Shown: piece after piece, positions 1 to 8,772 of the stretch
How positions within the stretch are numbered: position 1 is the stretch's first letter
Layout: each line of letters begins with the position of its first letter
NCBI RefSeq assembly: GCF_028858515.1
Contig: NZ_JAPJZJ010000001.1
Span: forward strand, 372,001-436,000
Source of the DNA: Aurantiacibacter sp. D1-12
GTDB lineage: Bacteria > Pseudomonadota > Alphaproteobacteria > Sphingomonadales > Sphingomonadaceae
Length of the DNA: 64,000 nt
Direction: 5' to 3'
The notes under the pieces: generated by a model
The model's input: the letters and a program-made list of their open reading frames with translations, nothing else
What the model was told of the DNA's origin: nothing
Database searches by the model: none
Position numbers and translations under genes: made by a program

Positions 1-1
1 G

Positions 2-1678
2 GAAGCACAACCGCTCGACAAGCCTGTCGCGCCTGAAAAGCCAGAGGTGACTCCGGCGGAAATCACGCGCGACAATTACGATGATCTATGCCACACGCAC
101 AATGCAGTTCCGATATCACCGCCGGTTGAGAAGAAGCACGGCTTCGCACAGTTCTCGAAGGTTGAAGACCAGAACAAAAAAGCTGCACCGGCAATAGCCG
201 CAAAGGCATCGACGGCGATTGGCATACCTCCTGGGTACCATGCAACGAGCGTCAAATTTGGCGGTGCGACCTATTGGAGCAAATGGCAGAAGAACGACAC
301 CGGTGACGTGTACCCCGATGATGCTGGGGCAGAGCCCAATATGGCTACTTTTTCTGCCGGTGGGCAGAATGTTGTCATCTACCGCAACGAAGCGGTGCCG
401 ACACTCAATGTGACGATTCCGCTTAGCGATTTACGTTCGGATGAATCTGCCATCGAGATCACCATGATGAGTTTGGGGGTCAACGCATACAATATTAACG
501 TCGCGGCGGAGTTTGTTGTCGATCAGGAAACTGAAGATGCCTGGCGGCATGAGATCTATGATGCGATTATGGCGAAGTATCGCGAAGAGCTTTCTGAATA
601 CGAAGATGCTCTGGATGAATACGAAGCTGCACAGGATGACGGCAAGCTATTTGAAATCAAAGGAGAGAATCCCGCTCTGAATAGAGTGCGGGAAAGGGAG
701 GAGCTGCAAAAGCAGATGATCTCCATACTCTCATGTCAGCACTTTGATGACTTCAAATCGGTTCTGTCGAAAGTTGAGCCTTGCGGATACCCGCAGATAG
801 ATTTCCAGAAATCGGACCAGGAAGAAGAGATCGCCCTTTTCTACCAGCACGCATTTGAGTGGTCCCAGATGATGTACCTGTTCTCGCCGTACTACTGGGC
901 TGACAAATGTGACTGGCCCACGAACATGAAGTTCGACACCGGTGATGCACTACATAACAAGTTCCTGGAGGCCGGAATGGCGCTCGTAGAGGTTCCGGTA
1001 ACGCCCGGCTACGAGGCCTTGGTGGCGCATTTGCTAGCGACAGGTGAGATATGGGGAGGCGAGGGGATGCCTGATCTCGATGACACCCAGCCACACTATA
1101 TCGCCATGCACGAGGAGTTCAAACGGCAGAACGGTACCTTCCAGGATGATCGCCCGGGACTGGTGGACATCGATTTTGAATATAACGACGCGAGCGGAAG
1201 TCCGCTTGCGGTTGATCCGTACACCATCGTGGTACACGGCACGGATTACTGGTGGGACTGGATGGGAACACCTTTACCCGGAGAGTTCGGCTCAGAGGAC
1301 AATACGGCTATCGGCGATGACGTGGACCGGGAGATCATTATCGATCGGACTTCATACCGGATCGTGGACATAGAACTCTATCGAGGCCTGGACGCTGGGC
1401 TGACAGATCCTGTCATTCCCACCTTGGCTGCGCAGCAAAATGATCCGGATTTCATTCGTGGAATGAAATGGATCATCACACTCGATAGGCCGGCTTCGCT
1501 CAAGCAGCGCCACCCGACAAATCCGCCCCCTCGCAAAAACTGGAAGTATGCGACCGGCGGCATCTACGTGGGCGCGGCCTTTACCGTTGAGGTCCCCGAA
1601 CCGAACCTGATCTGGCTCCGCCCCACCGAGGATGCCGAGCACCCGTATTGCCTGCCGTGCTATCCGATCGAGTGCTAA
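2..1678 (+). CDS. C-terminal part of a large uncharacterised protein (5' end outside window)
   Basis: The reading frame is open from base 2, so the GTG at 47 is probably internal and the gene probably starts before the window. The first visible residues form a Pro/Lys/Glu-rich linker. A predicted coiled-coil stretch (about 520-680, Glu/Tyr/Ala-rich) is followed by an aromatic segment at about 839-898 (HAFEW, then SPYYW). From memory, related segments occur in very large uncharacterised proteins of many phyla, some near toxin or injection-system genes; I cannot name a domain. The C-terminus is rich in Trp, Pro and Cys and has no membrane helix. It runs into the next gene with a 3-base gap, which suggests one transcript. 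Base composition is more AT-rich than the rest of the window. Function unknown. Confidence 0.7.
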   Translation, partial: EAQPLDKPVAPEKPEVTPAEITRDNYDDLCHTHNAVPISPPVEKKHGFAQFSKVEDQNKKAAPAIAAKASTAIGIPPGYHATSVKFGGATYWSKWQKNDTGDVYPDDAGAEPNMATFSAGGQNVVIYRNEAVPTLNVTIPLSDLRSDESAIEITMMSLGVNAYNINVAAEFVVDQETEDAWRHEIYDAIMAKYREELSEYEDALDEYEAAQDDGKLFEIKGENPALNRVREREELQKQMISILSCQHFDDFKSVLSKVEPCGYPQIDFQKSDQEEEIALFYQHAFEWSQMMYLFSPYYWADKCDWPTNMKFDTGDALHNKFLEAGMALVEVPVTPGYEALVAHLLATGEIWGGEGMPDLDDTQPHYIAMHEEFKRQNGTFQDDRPGLVDIDFEYNDASGSPLAVDPYTIVVHGTDYWWDWMGTPLPGEFGSEDNTAIGDDVDREIIIDRTSYRIVDIELYRGLDAGLTDPVIPTLAAQQNDPDFIRGMKWIITLDRPASLKQRHPTNPPPRKNWKYATGGIYVGAAFTVEVPEPNLIWLRPTEDAEHPYCLPCYPIEC

Positions 1679-1681
1679 GGT

Positions 1682-3163
1682 ATGACCTATGGCGCTCTAA
1701 AGACGACCGGGGATCCTTTTGGTAAAAAGGCGCACCATACTGCAAAAAAGCAAACAGCAAGTCAGGGGAAAGCTGCGAAGGCGAATTCAACGCAGGATCA
1801 GAGCAAAGACGTTGGTTTCATTGTTCCAAGTGAGACCTATTACGGTTGGGTCTACGATGAGATCCAGTATTTCGCGACACATGACACCGAAATACCAATG
1901 GGCTTCGCGCTACGAAATGATCGGATCAAGCTCGTCCAGTACCATCCTGATTGGCGCTGGGCGCAAGTGCAGCTTTTCCCGACAACTGACGTTAGTGACG
2001 ACACACTCAAAGATGAGCCAGTGTTCGTGCGCCTTGATGCAGGCATCTTCTGGGGTTCAAAATCAGGGCGACGCCTTAAGGGAGGCGATGACCATGATCG
2101 AGAAACGTCCGAGACGAGAAGAAGGCGCTTCAAATACATCGTAAATGATCCCGGCGCGATACTCTACAAGACGAAGAAGGGTGATGCGCTAGGAAATATC
2201 TTGCAGCAGACACTCCTCTGTCTCGTTTTTGATGAGAACATCTTCATCACCGGAGACGGTCCCCGCGAGAGAACGATCAAAATACTGCATTATGTAGCTC
2301 AAGAGAACCGAGATGTTTTCAGAAAAGCTGAGTTTAAATCTATGCAGGAAAATCATTATTTGAAGCTACATAGTGTTGAGTACCTGCAAAAGAACGAAGG
2401 TGAATTCCTGTACACGCCGCTCAAAGACACTTGGGCTTATACCGACAGCTACGTCGAGCAGTTACAGAAGGACCTTTCAGAGATTGCCCATATTCTGACG
2501 GGTGGAGATGACCCCAACATCATCGAGCAGTTTGGGACGGCACTGGCCGGATTTGTTTCGGGCGTACTCTATGGCTTCTTTGTCAACATCAAAGAATTCG
2601 TGACTGGAATCGTTGGTTCTTTGGAGTCTGCTGCCGAACTGATCAATATCTTCTCCCAGTTCACGTGGGATATCGTACGGCAGATTATCGATGCCATGTC
2701 CTTTGAGAATATCCTCAACGCGCTGGAGGAAGCTTGGGACCTGATCGTGGCCGAATTCGACGACATGGTGAACGACTTCAACACTGCATGGAACTCGCCT
2801 AGTATTTTGGATAATGCCTTCGCAGTCGGGGTTCTTATCGGTTATGTGGTGACAGAAGTCGTACTGATGTTCTTTACTGCGGGCCTGTCCCGCGCAGCGA
2901 AGATCATCCTTTCCGTGCTCGAAAACATGCTCGATGTCATCGAACTGCTGCTAATGGGGCTAAGAGCCGCTGTTCCCGATCTCGATAAGATACTGAAACG
3001 CGGCGAAGAAGGCTATGCGCCTGCTTTGACTTCAGAGCAGGAGCCGAGAAGCGCCGCGCAGGAAATCCTCCGATCTATCGACGACAATCTCGAAGACCTT
3101 AGCAATCCCAATATTATCCCGGTTCCTGTCCTTCAGCCTGCGGGAACCACAGCCAATGGGTAA
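1682..3163 (+). CDS. Toxin-like protein with hydrophobic central helices
   Basis: A 493-residue protein whose ATG lies 3 bases after the previous stop, so it is probably translationally coupled. The first 45 residues are Lys/Ala/Gln-rich and disordered-looking. Residues 45-140 look globular and aromatic (YYGW, DWRWAQ), possibly SH3-like, but I cannot assign them. At bases 2545-2620 and 2815-2885 there are long Gly/Val/Phe-rich hydrophobic helices separated by amphipathic Asp/Glu-rich helices. This arrangement is known from the middle, translocation-related part of polymorphic toxins. The C-terminus is acidic and then Pro-rich, where such toxins usually carry their toxic domain; here it stops and the next gene takes over. 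It could instead be a pore-forming or structural protein. No signal peptide is visible. Confidence 0.6.
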   Translation: MTYGALKTTGDPFGKKAHHTAKKQTASQGKAAKANSTQDQSKDVGFIVPSETYYGWVYDEIQYFATHDTEIPMGFALRNDRIKLVQYHPDWRWAQVQLFPTTDVSDDTLKDEPVFVRLDAGIFWGSKSGRRLKGGDDHDRETSETRRRRFKYIVNDPGAILYKTKKGDALGNILQQTLLCLVFDENIFITGDGPRERTIKILHYVAQENRDVFRKAEFKSMQENHYLKLHSVEYLQKNEGEFLYTPLKDTWAYTDSYVEQLQKDLSEIAHILTGGDDPNIIEQFGTALAGFVSGVLYGFFVNIKEFVTGIVGSLESAAELINIFSQFTWDIVRQIIDAMSFENILNALEEAWDLIVAEFDDMVNDFNTAWNSPSILDNAFAVGVLIGYVVTEVVLMFFTAGLSRAAKIILSVLENMLDVIELLLMGLRAAVPDLDKILKRGEEGYAPALTSEQEPRSAAQEILRSIDDNLEDLSNPNIIPVPVLQPAGTTANG

Positions 3164-3983
3164 GAAACGCAGGGAAAAACTGAAGAACAAAGCCAAATCT
3201 GCCGACATTGAGAGGAAGATTCGGGAGAACAAGAAGAGGGATAAGAAAAAGATTGAGGGTAGGGCCAAGAATAAGGCCAACGATAAGGACACCTTGGGTA
3301 ACAAAACACCAGAGCGCGTCCAGAAGGGTTTTCGTACCGATACGACTGACCGCATTTTCAAGAGTGATAAGCTGCCTGGAAGAGCCTATATTAAACGCTC
3401 GCAGAAGCGTAATTCACTATTCGCAAAGATCGTGCAGACGGGGCGCAAGAATGCCAAAGGTGATCCCCTTTATGAGATGGAGTACATCTGCGGATCCATC
3501 CGCGAGCGGTTCCCGGCTAAAGAGCTCAATGTCAAACCCGACAAGAAAGGGCAGCAAAAGTACCGCAAGGACAACAATCTTGGCAGCGATCATGAGGCTG
3601 GGCACGGAGTTGGAAAGACTTATGTGAATGGGCAGACTGAAGACACGCTTTTTAAGCAGGTCTGGCAGCAAAACCGCACCGGCGGTGTCGACAATCCCGG
3701 GACATGGAAGTGGTTTGAAGATCAAATCGGAAAGAAGCTAGAAGCGCGTCGCAAGGAGCTGAAAAGGCTAGGGCATAAGGGCGGGGCCAACGTCTCTGTG
3801 AATTACAAAATGACGTTCAAAATTGATCCCAACACGCGGGAAGTCTTGGGCTTCAAACTGGACGTCAAGTATCTTGATGAAAATATGTTTTCAACGAGGC
3901 TTGGTGAATTTGATTTTGAGAATTCTCCAAAATTCAGACTGGATGAACCGCAACGCACTGAGCTGCTCGATTTTGCGCACTAG
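3156..3983 (+). CDS. Putative DNA/RNA non-specific nuclease toxin domain as a separate ORF
   Basis: A 275-residue, strongly basic protein whose ATG overlaps the preceding stop by 8 bases. Residues 1-75 are almost all Lys/Arg/Glu/Asp/Asn, resembling a linker or nucleic-acid-binding tail. Residues 140-245 resemble the DNA/RNA non-specific endonuclease family used as tips of polymorphic toxins (Endonuclea_NS_2 type): a DHEAGH motif at 145-150 in place of the usual D-x-x-GH, then Asn180-Pro-Gly-Thr-Trp184 and Glu188, then the typical beta strands with Val-Ser-Val and a basic turn. The match is by eye and the exact catalytic set should be checked. I see no immunity gene before the opposite-strand gene at 4162. 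The likely role is the toxic part of the two preceding proteins; an unrelated Lys-rich protein is the alternative. Confidence 0.55.
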   Translation: MGKKRREKLKNKAKSADIERKIRENKKRDKKKIEGRAKNKANDKDTLGNKTPERVQKGFRTDTTDRIFKSDKLPGRAYIKRSQKRNSLFAKIVQTGRKNAKGDPLYEMEYICGSIRERFPAKELNVKPDKKGQQKYRKDNNLGSDHEAGHGVGKTYVNGQTEDTLFKQVWQQNRTGGVDNPGTWKWFEDQIGKKLEARRKELKRLGHKGGANVSVNYKMTFKIDPNTREVLGFKLDVKYLDENMFSTRLGEFDFENSPKFRLDEPQRTELLDFAH

Positions 3984-4161
3984 CGGAGGCTAGAGAATTT
4001 TCTGGGGCTACGTGATACAAGAAAAGCGGCTTTGAATGCCGCAACTTTGAGAGCAGCACCCTTGTATTGATCGTTTGGCCAACATTCCAAAGTCTAAGCT
4101 ACCTAAACGCGTCTACAACCATTTCGTTCGGGACATACTCCGCGTGTCGGCCGGCTATTCC

Positions 4162-5439
4162 CTACTCCGCAACCCAGTCGCGGCGCAGCGACGGACCGGC
4201 CAATGCCATCAGTATTGCAGCCACAGCGTAAAGACCAAGGGCGTAAAGCATCGAATAGCGAAGGGCTTCCTCCGCGTAGAAAGGCGTCAGGAAATCCGAA
4301 AGCGCGCCGAGTGCATATATGCCACCCCCCAGGCCGATGAGATTGTTGATCAGGAGGAACAGGGCGGAGGCGGTCGAGCGGGCGGCAGGGACAACAAGGT
4401 GCTGGATTGCCGATAATACCGGGCCCAGCCAGATGTAGGAGAGTGCCTGCGGGAGTAGGAAGAGAATGAAGGCCAGTTGCGCATTGTCACTCGAAATACC
4501 GGCAGCAAAGAGCGGTGCGCCAAGAAAGAATCCCACACCCGGCAGCCATGAATAGAATGCGCGGTCCCGTCCGCCGAGACGGTCTGCGAGCAGGCCGCCT
4601 GCCATCACGCCTGTCACTCCCCCGATAAGCAGCAATGCACCAAAGAACTGCGAAGCCTGCACAAGATCGAAGCCAAAGCTTCGGATCAGAAGGCTGGGTA
4701 GCCAGAATGCGATGCCATAGCCGAGCATTGAGGACATGGCCGCGCCAAAGGAAAGGAACCAGAAAGAGCGCTTGCGGGCGAGTACGGCCGCGGTTTCCTT
4801 AAGCGTTGGCTGCGCATGAGCATCCATCGGGGTGTCCGGCACCGCTTCTGGTTTGGCTTTGTCGCGGACAAGAAGCTTAAAAATGGGCACGATGACAATA
4901 CCCGCGAGCCCGACGGTGAAGAATGCCGTGCGCCAGTCGACCGTTGCAGCGATATATCCGCCCATCAGCACACCGAGGCCCGAACCTATAGGGATGCCGA
5001 GCGAATAGACGGACAAAGCAGTCGCGCGCCGTTCGCTGGGGAAATAGTCGCCGATCAGGGCGTAGGAAGGCGCGACGCCGCCGGCTTCACCGATCCCGAC
5101 GCCAAGCCGGGCAAGGAAGATGTGCCAGAAATTCTGCGCAAGGCCGCACAGCGCCGTAAATCCGCTCCATGCAGCCAGTGAAACCGCAATCACCCAGCTG
5201 CGACTGGTCCTGTCTGCAAGTGCTGCAAGCGGCACGGCCATGGTCGAATAGAGCAGGGCGAAGGCAATCCCGCCGAGCAAGCCCATCTCGGCATCATCGA
5301 GCTGCAGATCCGCCTGGATCGGGGCGGCCAGGATCGAGAGGATCTGCCGATCAACGAAATTGAAAATATAAACCACCAGCAGCATTACCAACACGGTGTT
5401 GCGATGTGGGTCGCGCTTTTCGAAGGGTTGCGTGCTCAT
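4162..5439 (-). CDS. MFS transporter, spinster-like
   Basis: A 425-residue protein with about 12 hydrophobic helices and an N-terminus typical of sphingomonad spinster-type MFS carriers (NFVDRQILSIL). The loop between helices 2 and 3 carries the MFS-A-like ALADRTSRSW, and helix 4-5 has the GVGIGEAGGVAP and FPSERRATA motifs common in this subgroup. A central cytoplasmic loop (about residues 185-220) is charged. Substrate unknown. The start overlaps the upstream hydrolase stop by 4 bases (5436-5439), so both are probably translated from one mRNA with the TonB receptor. The context suggests inner-membrane import or export of whatever the hydrolase acts on. Confidence 0.9.
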   Translation of the reverse strand: MSTQPFEKRDPHRNTVLVMLLVVYIFNFVDRQILSILAAPIQADLQLDDAEMGLLGGIAFALLYSTMAVPLAALADRTSRSWVIAVSLAAWSGFTALCGLAQNFWHIFLARLGVGIGEAGGVAPSYALIGDYFPSERRATALSVYSLGIPIGSGLGVLMGGYIAATVDWRTAFFTVGLAGIVIVPIFKLLVRDKAKPEAVPDTPMDAHAQPTLKETAAVLARKRSFWFLSFGAAMSSMLGYGIAFWLPSLLIRSFGFDLVQASQFFGALLLIGGVTGVMAGGLLADRLGGRDRAFYSWLPGVGFFLGAPLFAAGISSDNAQLAFILFLLPQALSYIWLGPVLSAIQHLVVPAARSTASALFLLINNLIGLGGGIYALGALSDFLTPFYAEEALRYSMLYALGLYAVAAILMALAGPSLRRDWVAE

Positions 5440-6296
5440 AAATAATGCTCGCGGAGAAAGGTCATGATCGCAGTGAGCGCTTCGGGTTCATCCAGCAAGG
5501 GGGCATGGCCCCGTTGCGGCACAACTACTCTGGCAAAAGGTCCGGCTTGAAGGTCTTCCATCCGCGATAGTACGTCCGAAGTCAGCAAGTCCGACAATTC
5601 GCCACGCAAGACCAGTACAGGTGTGCCTCCCAGCATCTGCCACAACGGCCAGAGATCGGGCTGGGGCGTGTCGCCGATGTCGGCGAAGCCACTGGCAATG
5701 GCCCTGTCGTAAGCAAATTCCAGCCCACCGTCAGGAACCTGTCGACAAGTGCGTCTCGCCCATGCGTGCCAATCGGCGTCTTTGAAGTCGGGGAATGCAT
5801 CACCGTTTATGGCGGCGCAGCTCTTCGCCGCTTCTCCCCAGTCGGCAAACGCTCCGCCGCCGCCGACATAGCTTCCGATCCTTGCCAGGCCTTCTTGAGC
5901 GAGTTCCGGACCGACATCGTTGAAGATGATCGCGGGGAATGTCTCTGGCTTCATCGCGTTCATGGCCATTGCGATAAGCCCGCCCATCGATGTGCCGATC
6001 GCGCCCGGACCAGCAATTTCCAGCATATCGAGCAGGGCAAACATATCCTGCGCGTAAACGTCGGGCCGATAGTTTGCCGGGTCCGGATCATAGTCCGACA
6101 AACCGCGTCCGCGCTGGTCGGGAACGATCAGGCGGTAATCGCCGGCCAGATGTTCGGCCAAAGGTTCGAAATCAGCGCTGTTGCGGGTGAGCCCGTGCAT
6201 CAGCAGCAGCGGCTTGCCGGTGCCGCCATAGTCGCGTGCGAACAGTTGGAGCCGTCCGCACGCGCTGGCATAGCGATGCTCGCGATAATCGGTCAT
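5436..6296 (-). CDS. Alpha/beta hydrolase
   Basis: A 286-residue alpha/beta-hydrolase fold enzyme. HGLTRNSADF near residues 34-43 forms the oxyanion region, GTSMGG at 101-106 is the nucleophile elbow with Ser103, and the RGHAPLLDEP segment near residue 264 supplies the His. The cap region (about 120-190) is Trp/Ala-rich. There is no signal peptide, so it is cytoplasmic. The fold covers esterases, lactonases and C-C hydrolases, and the sequence alone does not decide which. It lies between a TonB receptor and an MFS carrier, overlapping the latter by 4 bases, which suggests hydrolysis of an imported ester or lactone. Confidence 0.88.
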   Translation of the reverse strand: MTDYREHRYASACGRLQLFARDYGGTGKPLLLMHGLTRNSADFEPLAEHLAGDYRLIVPDQRGRGLSDYDPDPANYRPDVYAQDMFALLDMLEIAGPGAIGTSMGGLIAMAMNAMKPETFPAIIFNDVGPELAQEGLARIGSYVGGGGAFADWGEAAKSCAAINGDAFPDFKDADWHAWARRTCRQVPDGGLEFAYDRAIASGFADIGDTPQPDLWPLWQMLGGTPVLVLRGELSDLLTSDVLSRMEDLQAGPFARVVVPQRGHAPLLDEPEALTAIMTFLREHYL

Positions 6297-6321
6297 CGGC
6301 TGTCGCCCGATCCGCGGAGGA

Positions 6322-8664
6322 TCAGAATTCGATGGTCGCGGTCAAATACACCTGGCGCGGATTGCCGTAGAAAGCTGTCAGCGTCCCTTCAGTGCCGAGG
6401 TTCGGCGTAGGCTGCCCGCCCGTCAGCACCGGAGCGCCTGTAACCGGGTCGATAGCAATGAAGGTGTAGCCGGATGTCCGGTATTCGTGATCGGTCAGGT
6501 TTCGCCCGTAAAGGCCAATGCTGAACCCGCTGTCATCGTTGTAGACGATGCTGGCGTCCCACAGTGCATAGCCGTCCTGGTCAAGGAAGGGGTTGGCGAT
6601 TTCGAATTGCGTCGTCGAACTGCGGAATGAAACCGTATTGCCGAAGTAGAGATCACCGTTTCCAATCGGTGTTGTATACCCGAGGGTGGCGCTCCCGCTC
6701 CATTCCGGGGTATTCTGCACTTCGCGGAAGTCCGAGACATCGGTCGGTACGCCGCCGATGTTAGTGACGTATTCGGTATATTCGGCATCGATCCAGCCGA
6801 GCGAACCCATCAGGCGAAGTTCGTCACCCTCTCCCAGCAGATCGCGCCCGAGCAGGGCATTTGCCTCGAACTCGAGCCCGTAGAATTCGGCTGCACCGGC
6901 GTTGGAAACGATGCCGCAGAAGGTCTGCACACCGCCAACGTTGCAGGCCACCGATCCGGGGATCTGCACATCGGTGTAGTCGGCATAGAATGCCGCCAGT
7001 GCGACATAGAGGTTGCCGTCCAGCAGATCGCCCTTGTAACCGAGTTCGTAGCTGTCGACGCTTTCCGGCGCAAAGCTGAGGAAGTCGGCGACTTCTGCGT
7101 CGGTAGGCGCACCCGGCGTTGCCGCCGGAGCGTTCACACCCACACCGCGCGGATCGAAGCCGCCACCTTTGAAGCCCTGCGAGAAGCTGGCGTAGAGATT
7201 GTGGTCAGGCGTCGGCTGGAAGCTGAGCGAAACGCGCGGAGTGAACTTCTTGAAATCCTCCGAACCGTTGAAGTTCGTGCTGGGCGCTCCGAAAGCGATT
7301 CCCGCGCCGCCGAACACTGGTGAGCCGCCACCAAGATAGTTCTGGCGCAGGATATTCGCTGAGCGCTCGTCCCAGGTGTAGCGGCCTCCGACGGAAAGGC
7401 TCAACTGCTCGGTCAGGTCATAGGTAAAGTCGCCGAAGATCGCGAACGTCTCGGTATCGACATTGGCCTGTGTGAACGCGGTAAAGCCCGCGAAAGTGGT
7501 GAACAGGCGCACGTCGAAGGCGGTATCGGCTGCCGCGTCGAGGTAATATGCGCCAAGCAGGCCCGTGAAGGGGCCGCCATCATCCCAGATGAGCTGGAGT
7601 TCCTGGCTGACCTGCTCGTTCGAATAGAGCGCCGGGACGTCAAGATCGATTGCGGGGAGGGCATCGAAATCGATCGGAGAGGCACTGTCATCGGTGCGGT
7701 AAGCAGTGATCGAGCGCAATGTCAGTGCATCGCTGAGATCGTAGCGGAAATTGACCGCGATGCCGTATGCCTCGACATCCTGTGCGGGATCGACAAGACC
7801 GCCACGGGTATCGAACACATTGTCCAGTACAGGCGCGCCGGAGGCTACGCCGGGGATCAGGCGATGGCCGCCGCGGGCGTTGCTGCGATCATGCGTGTAG
7901 TCGCCGGAAACGCGCAACAGGTAAGGAGCGCCGTTGCCACCGACTTCCAGCGTGCCGCGAACCGCCCAGATATCTTTGTTGTAATTGTCTTCGTCCGTGG
8001 TCAGATTGTCCCCGAAACCACCGCGCGAGAGGCGCGCTACGGAAGCGCCGATGCGGACATCATCTGTGATGGGAGTTGAGGCTGTTACAACACCCTCGGC
8101 GCGCTCGTAGGAGCCGACGGTTCCGCGAAGGCGGATGGAGGTTTCGTCCGGCAGTTCGCGGGTGACATACTTAACCGCACCGCCAATCGTATTGCGACCG
8201 TAGAGCGTTCCCTGCGGCCCGCGCAGCACTTCGATCCGCTCCACGTCATAGATGTCGAGCACTGCCGCTTGCGGGCGATTAAGGTAGACATCATCAAGAT
8301 AGATGCCGACGCCCTGTTCGAAACCGGAAACCGGATCCTGCTGGCCGATGCCGCGAATAAAAGCAGACAGCGTAGAGTTGGTGCCGCGCGATTCCTCCAG
8401 TGTGGTGTTGGGGGTGATCTGCGCAATATCTGTCAGGTCGACCGAACCGCGGCGCTGCAGCTCTTCCTCGCCAAAGCTGCTGACAGCCACCGGCACATCG
8501 ACCAGCCGTTCATCACGCCGACGCGCTGAAACGATGATAGAACCGCCCTGCAGTGGCTCTGCCTCGGCTTCCTGCGGCGCATTGTCCTGCGCGTAAAGCG
8601 GGGTCGCGAATCCACCCAGAACGAGAGCAGAGACAGTGGTGCGCCAGAGAAGAGCCTTCGACAT
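6322..8664 (-). CDS. TonB-dependent outer-membrane receptor
   Basis: I start the protein at the ATG at 8664 (780 residues), where a GGGAGA ribosome site sits 6 bases upstream and a clean signal peptide follows (SKALLWRTTVSALVLGG, cleavage after YAQ). An in-frame upstream extension to 8766 has no signal peptide. After the signal come a TonB-box-like ISVSARRR-type region (IIVSARRRDERL), the plug domain (about residues 50-170, with RGPQGTLYGRNTIGG) and a beta barrel ending in the C-terminal Phe needed for outer-membrane insertion. It belongs to the FecA/fyuA-like receptors that are very numerous in sphingomonads. The ligand is unknown. The stop is 25 bases before the hydrolase start, consistent with an operon. 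Confidence 0.95.
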   Translation of the reverse strand: MSKALLWRTTVSALVLGGFATPLYAQDNAPQEAEAEPLQGGSIIVSARRRDERLVDVPVAVSSFGEEELQRRGSVDLTDIAQITPNTTLEESRGTNSTLSAFIRGIGQQDPVSGFEQGVGIYLDDVYLNRPQAAVLDIYDVERIEVLRGPQGTLYGRNTIGGAVKYVTRELPDETSIRLRGTVGSYERAEGVVTASTPITDDVRIGASVARLSRGGFGDNLTTDEDNYNKDIWAVRGTLEVGGNGAPYLLRVSGDYTHDRSNARGGHRLIPGVASGAPVLDNVFDTRGGLVDPAQDVEAYGIAVNFRYDLSDALTLRSITAYRTDDSASPIDFDALPAIDLDVPALYSNEQVSQELQLIWDDGGPFTGLLGAYYLDAAADTAFDVRLFTTFAGFTAFTQANVDTETFAIFGDFTYDLTEQLSLSVGGRYTWDERSANILRQNYLGGGSPVFGGAGIAFGAPSTNFNGSEDFKKFTPRVSLSFQPTPDHNLYASFSQGFKGGGFDPRGVGVNAPAATPGAPTDAEVADFLSFAPESVDSYELGYKGDLLDGNLYVALAAFYADYTDVQIPGSVACNVGGVQTFCGIVSNAGAAEFYGLEFEANALLGRDLLGEGDELRLMGSLGWIDAEYTEYVTNIGGVPTDVSDFREVQNTPEWSGSATLGYTTPIGNGDLYFGNTVSFRSSTTQFEIANPFLDQDGYALWDASIVYNDDSGFSIGLYGRNLTDHEYRTSGYTFIAIDPVTGAPVLTGGQPTPNLGTEGTLTAFYGNPRQVYLTATIEF

Positions 8665-8704
8665 CGATATTCTCCCAATCAATAATCTTACGGGAGGCTC
8701 AATA

Positions 8705-8727
8705 TTGAAACATGAACCACCTTTCAA
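8705..8727. promoter_or_regulatory. Inverted repeat between TonB receptor and TetR gene, possible TetR operator
   Basis: TTGAAA, 11 bases, TTTCAA: perfect 6-bp arms in the intergenic region between the divergent receptor and tetR-type genes. Both position and size fit a TetR-family operator controlling both promoters. The assignment is an inference from location. Confidence 0.35.
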
Positions 8728-8772
8728 CTTTTTTCTTTGCCCAATAGGAAAAATCCGGTTAGCCACCGTTGT

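Noticed and set aside
4022-4050. GCGGC/GCCGC hairpin after the nuclease-like gene as terminator
   Set aside because: Stem of only 5 bp and no T-run.
4075-4416. Plus-strand frame after the nuclease-like gene, possible immunity protein
   Set aside because: Mostly antisense to the end of the MFS gene, with shadow-type composition.
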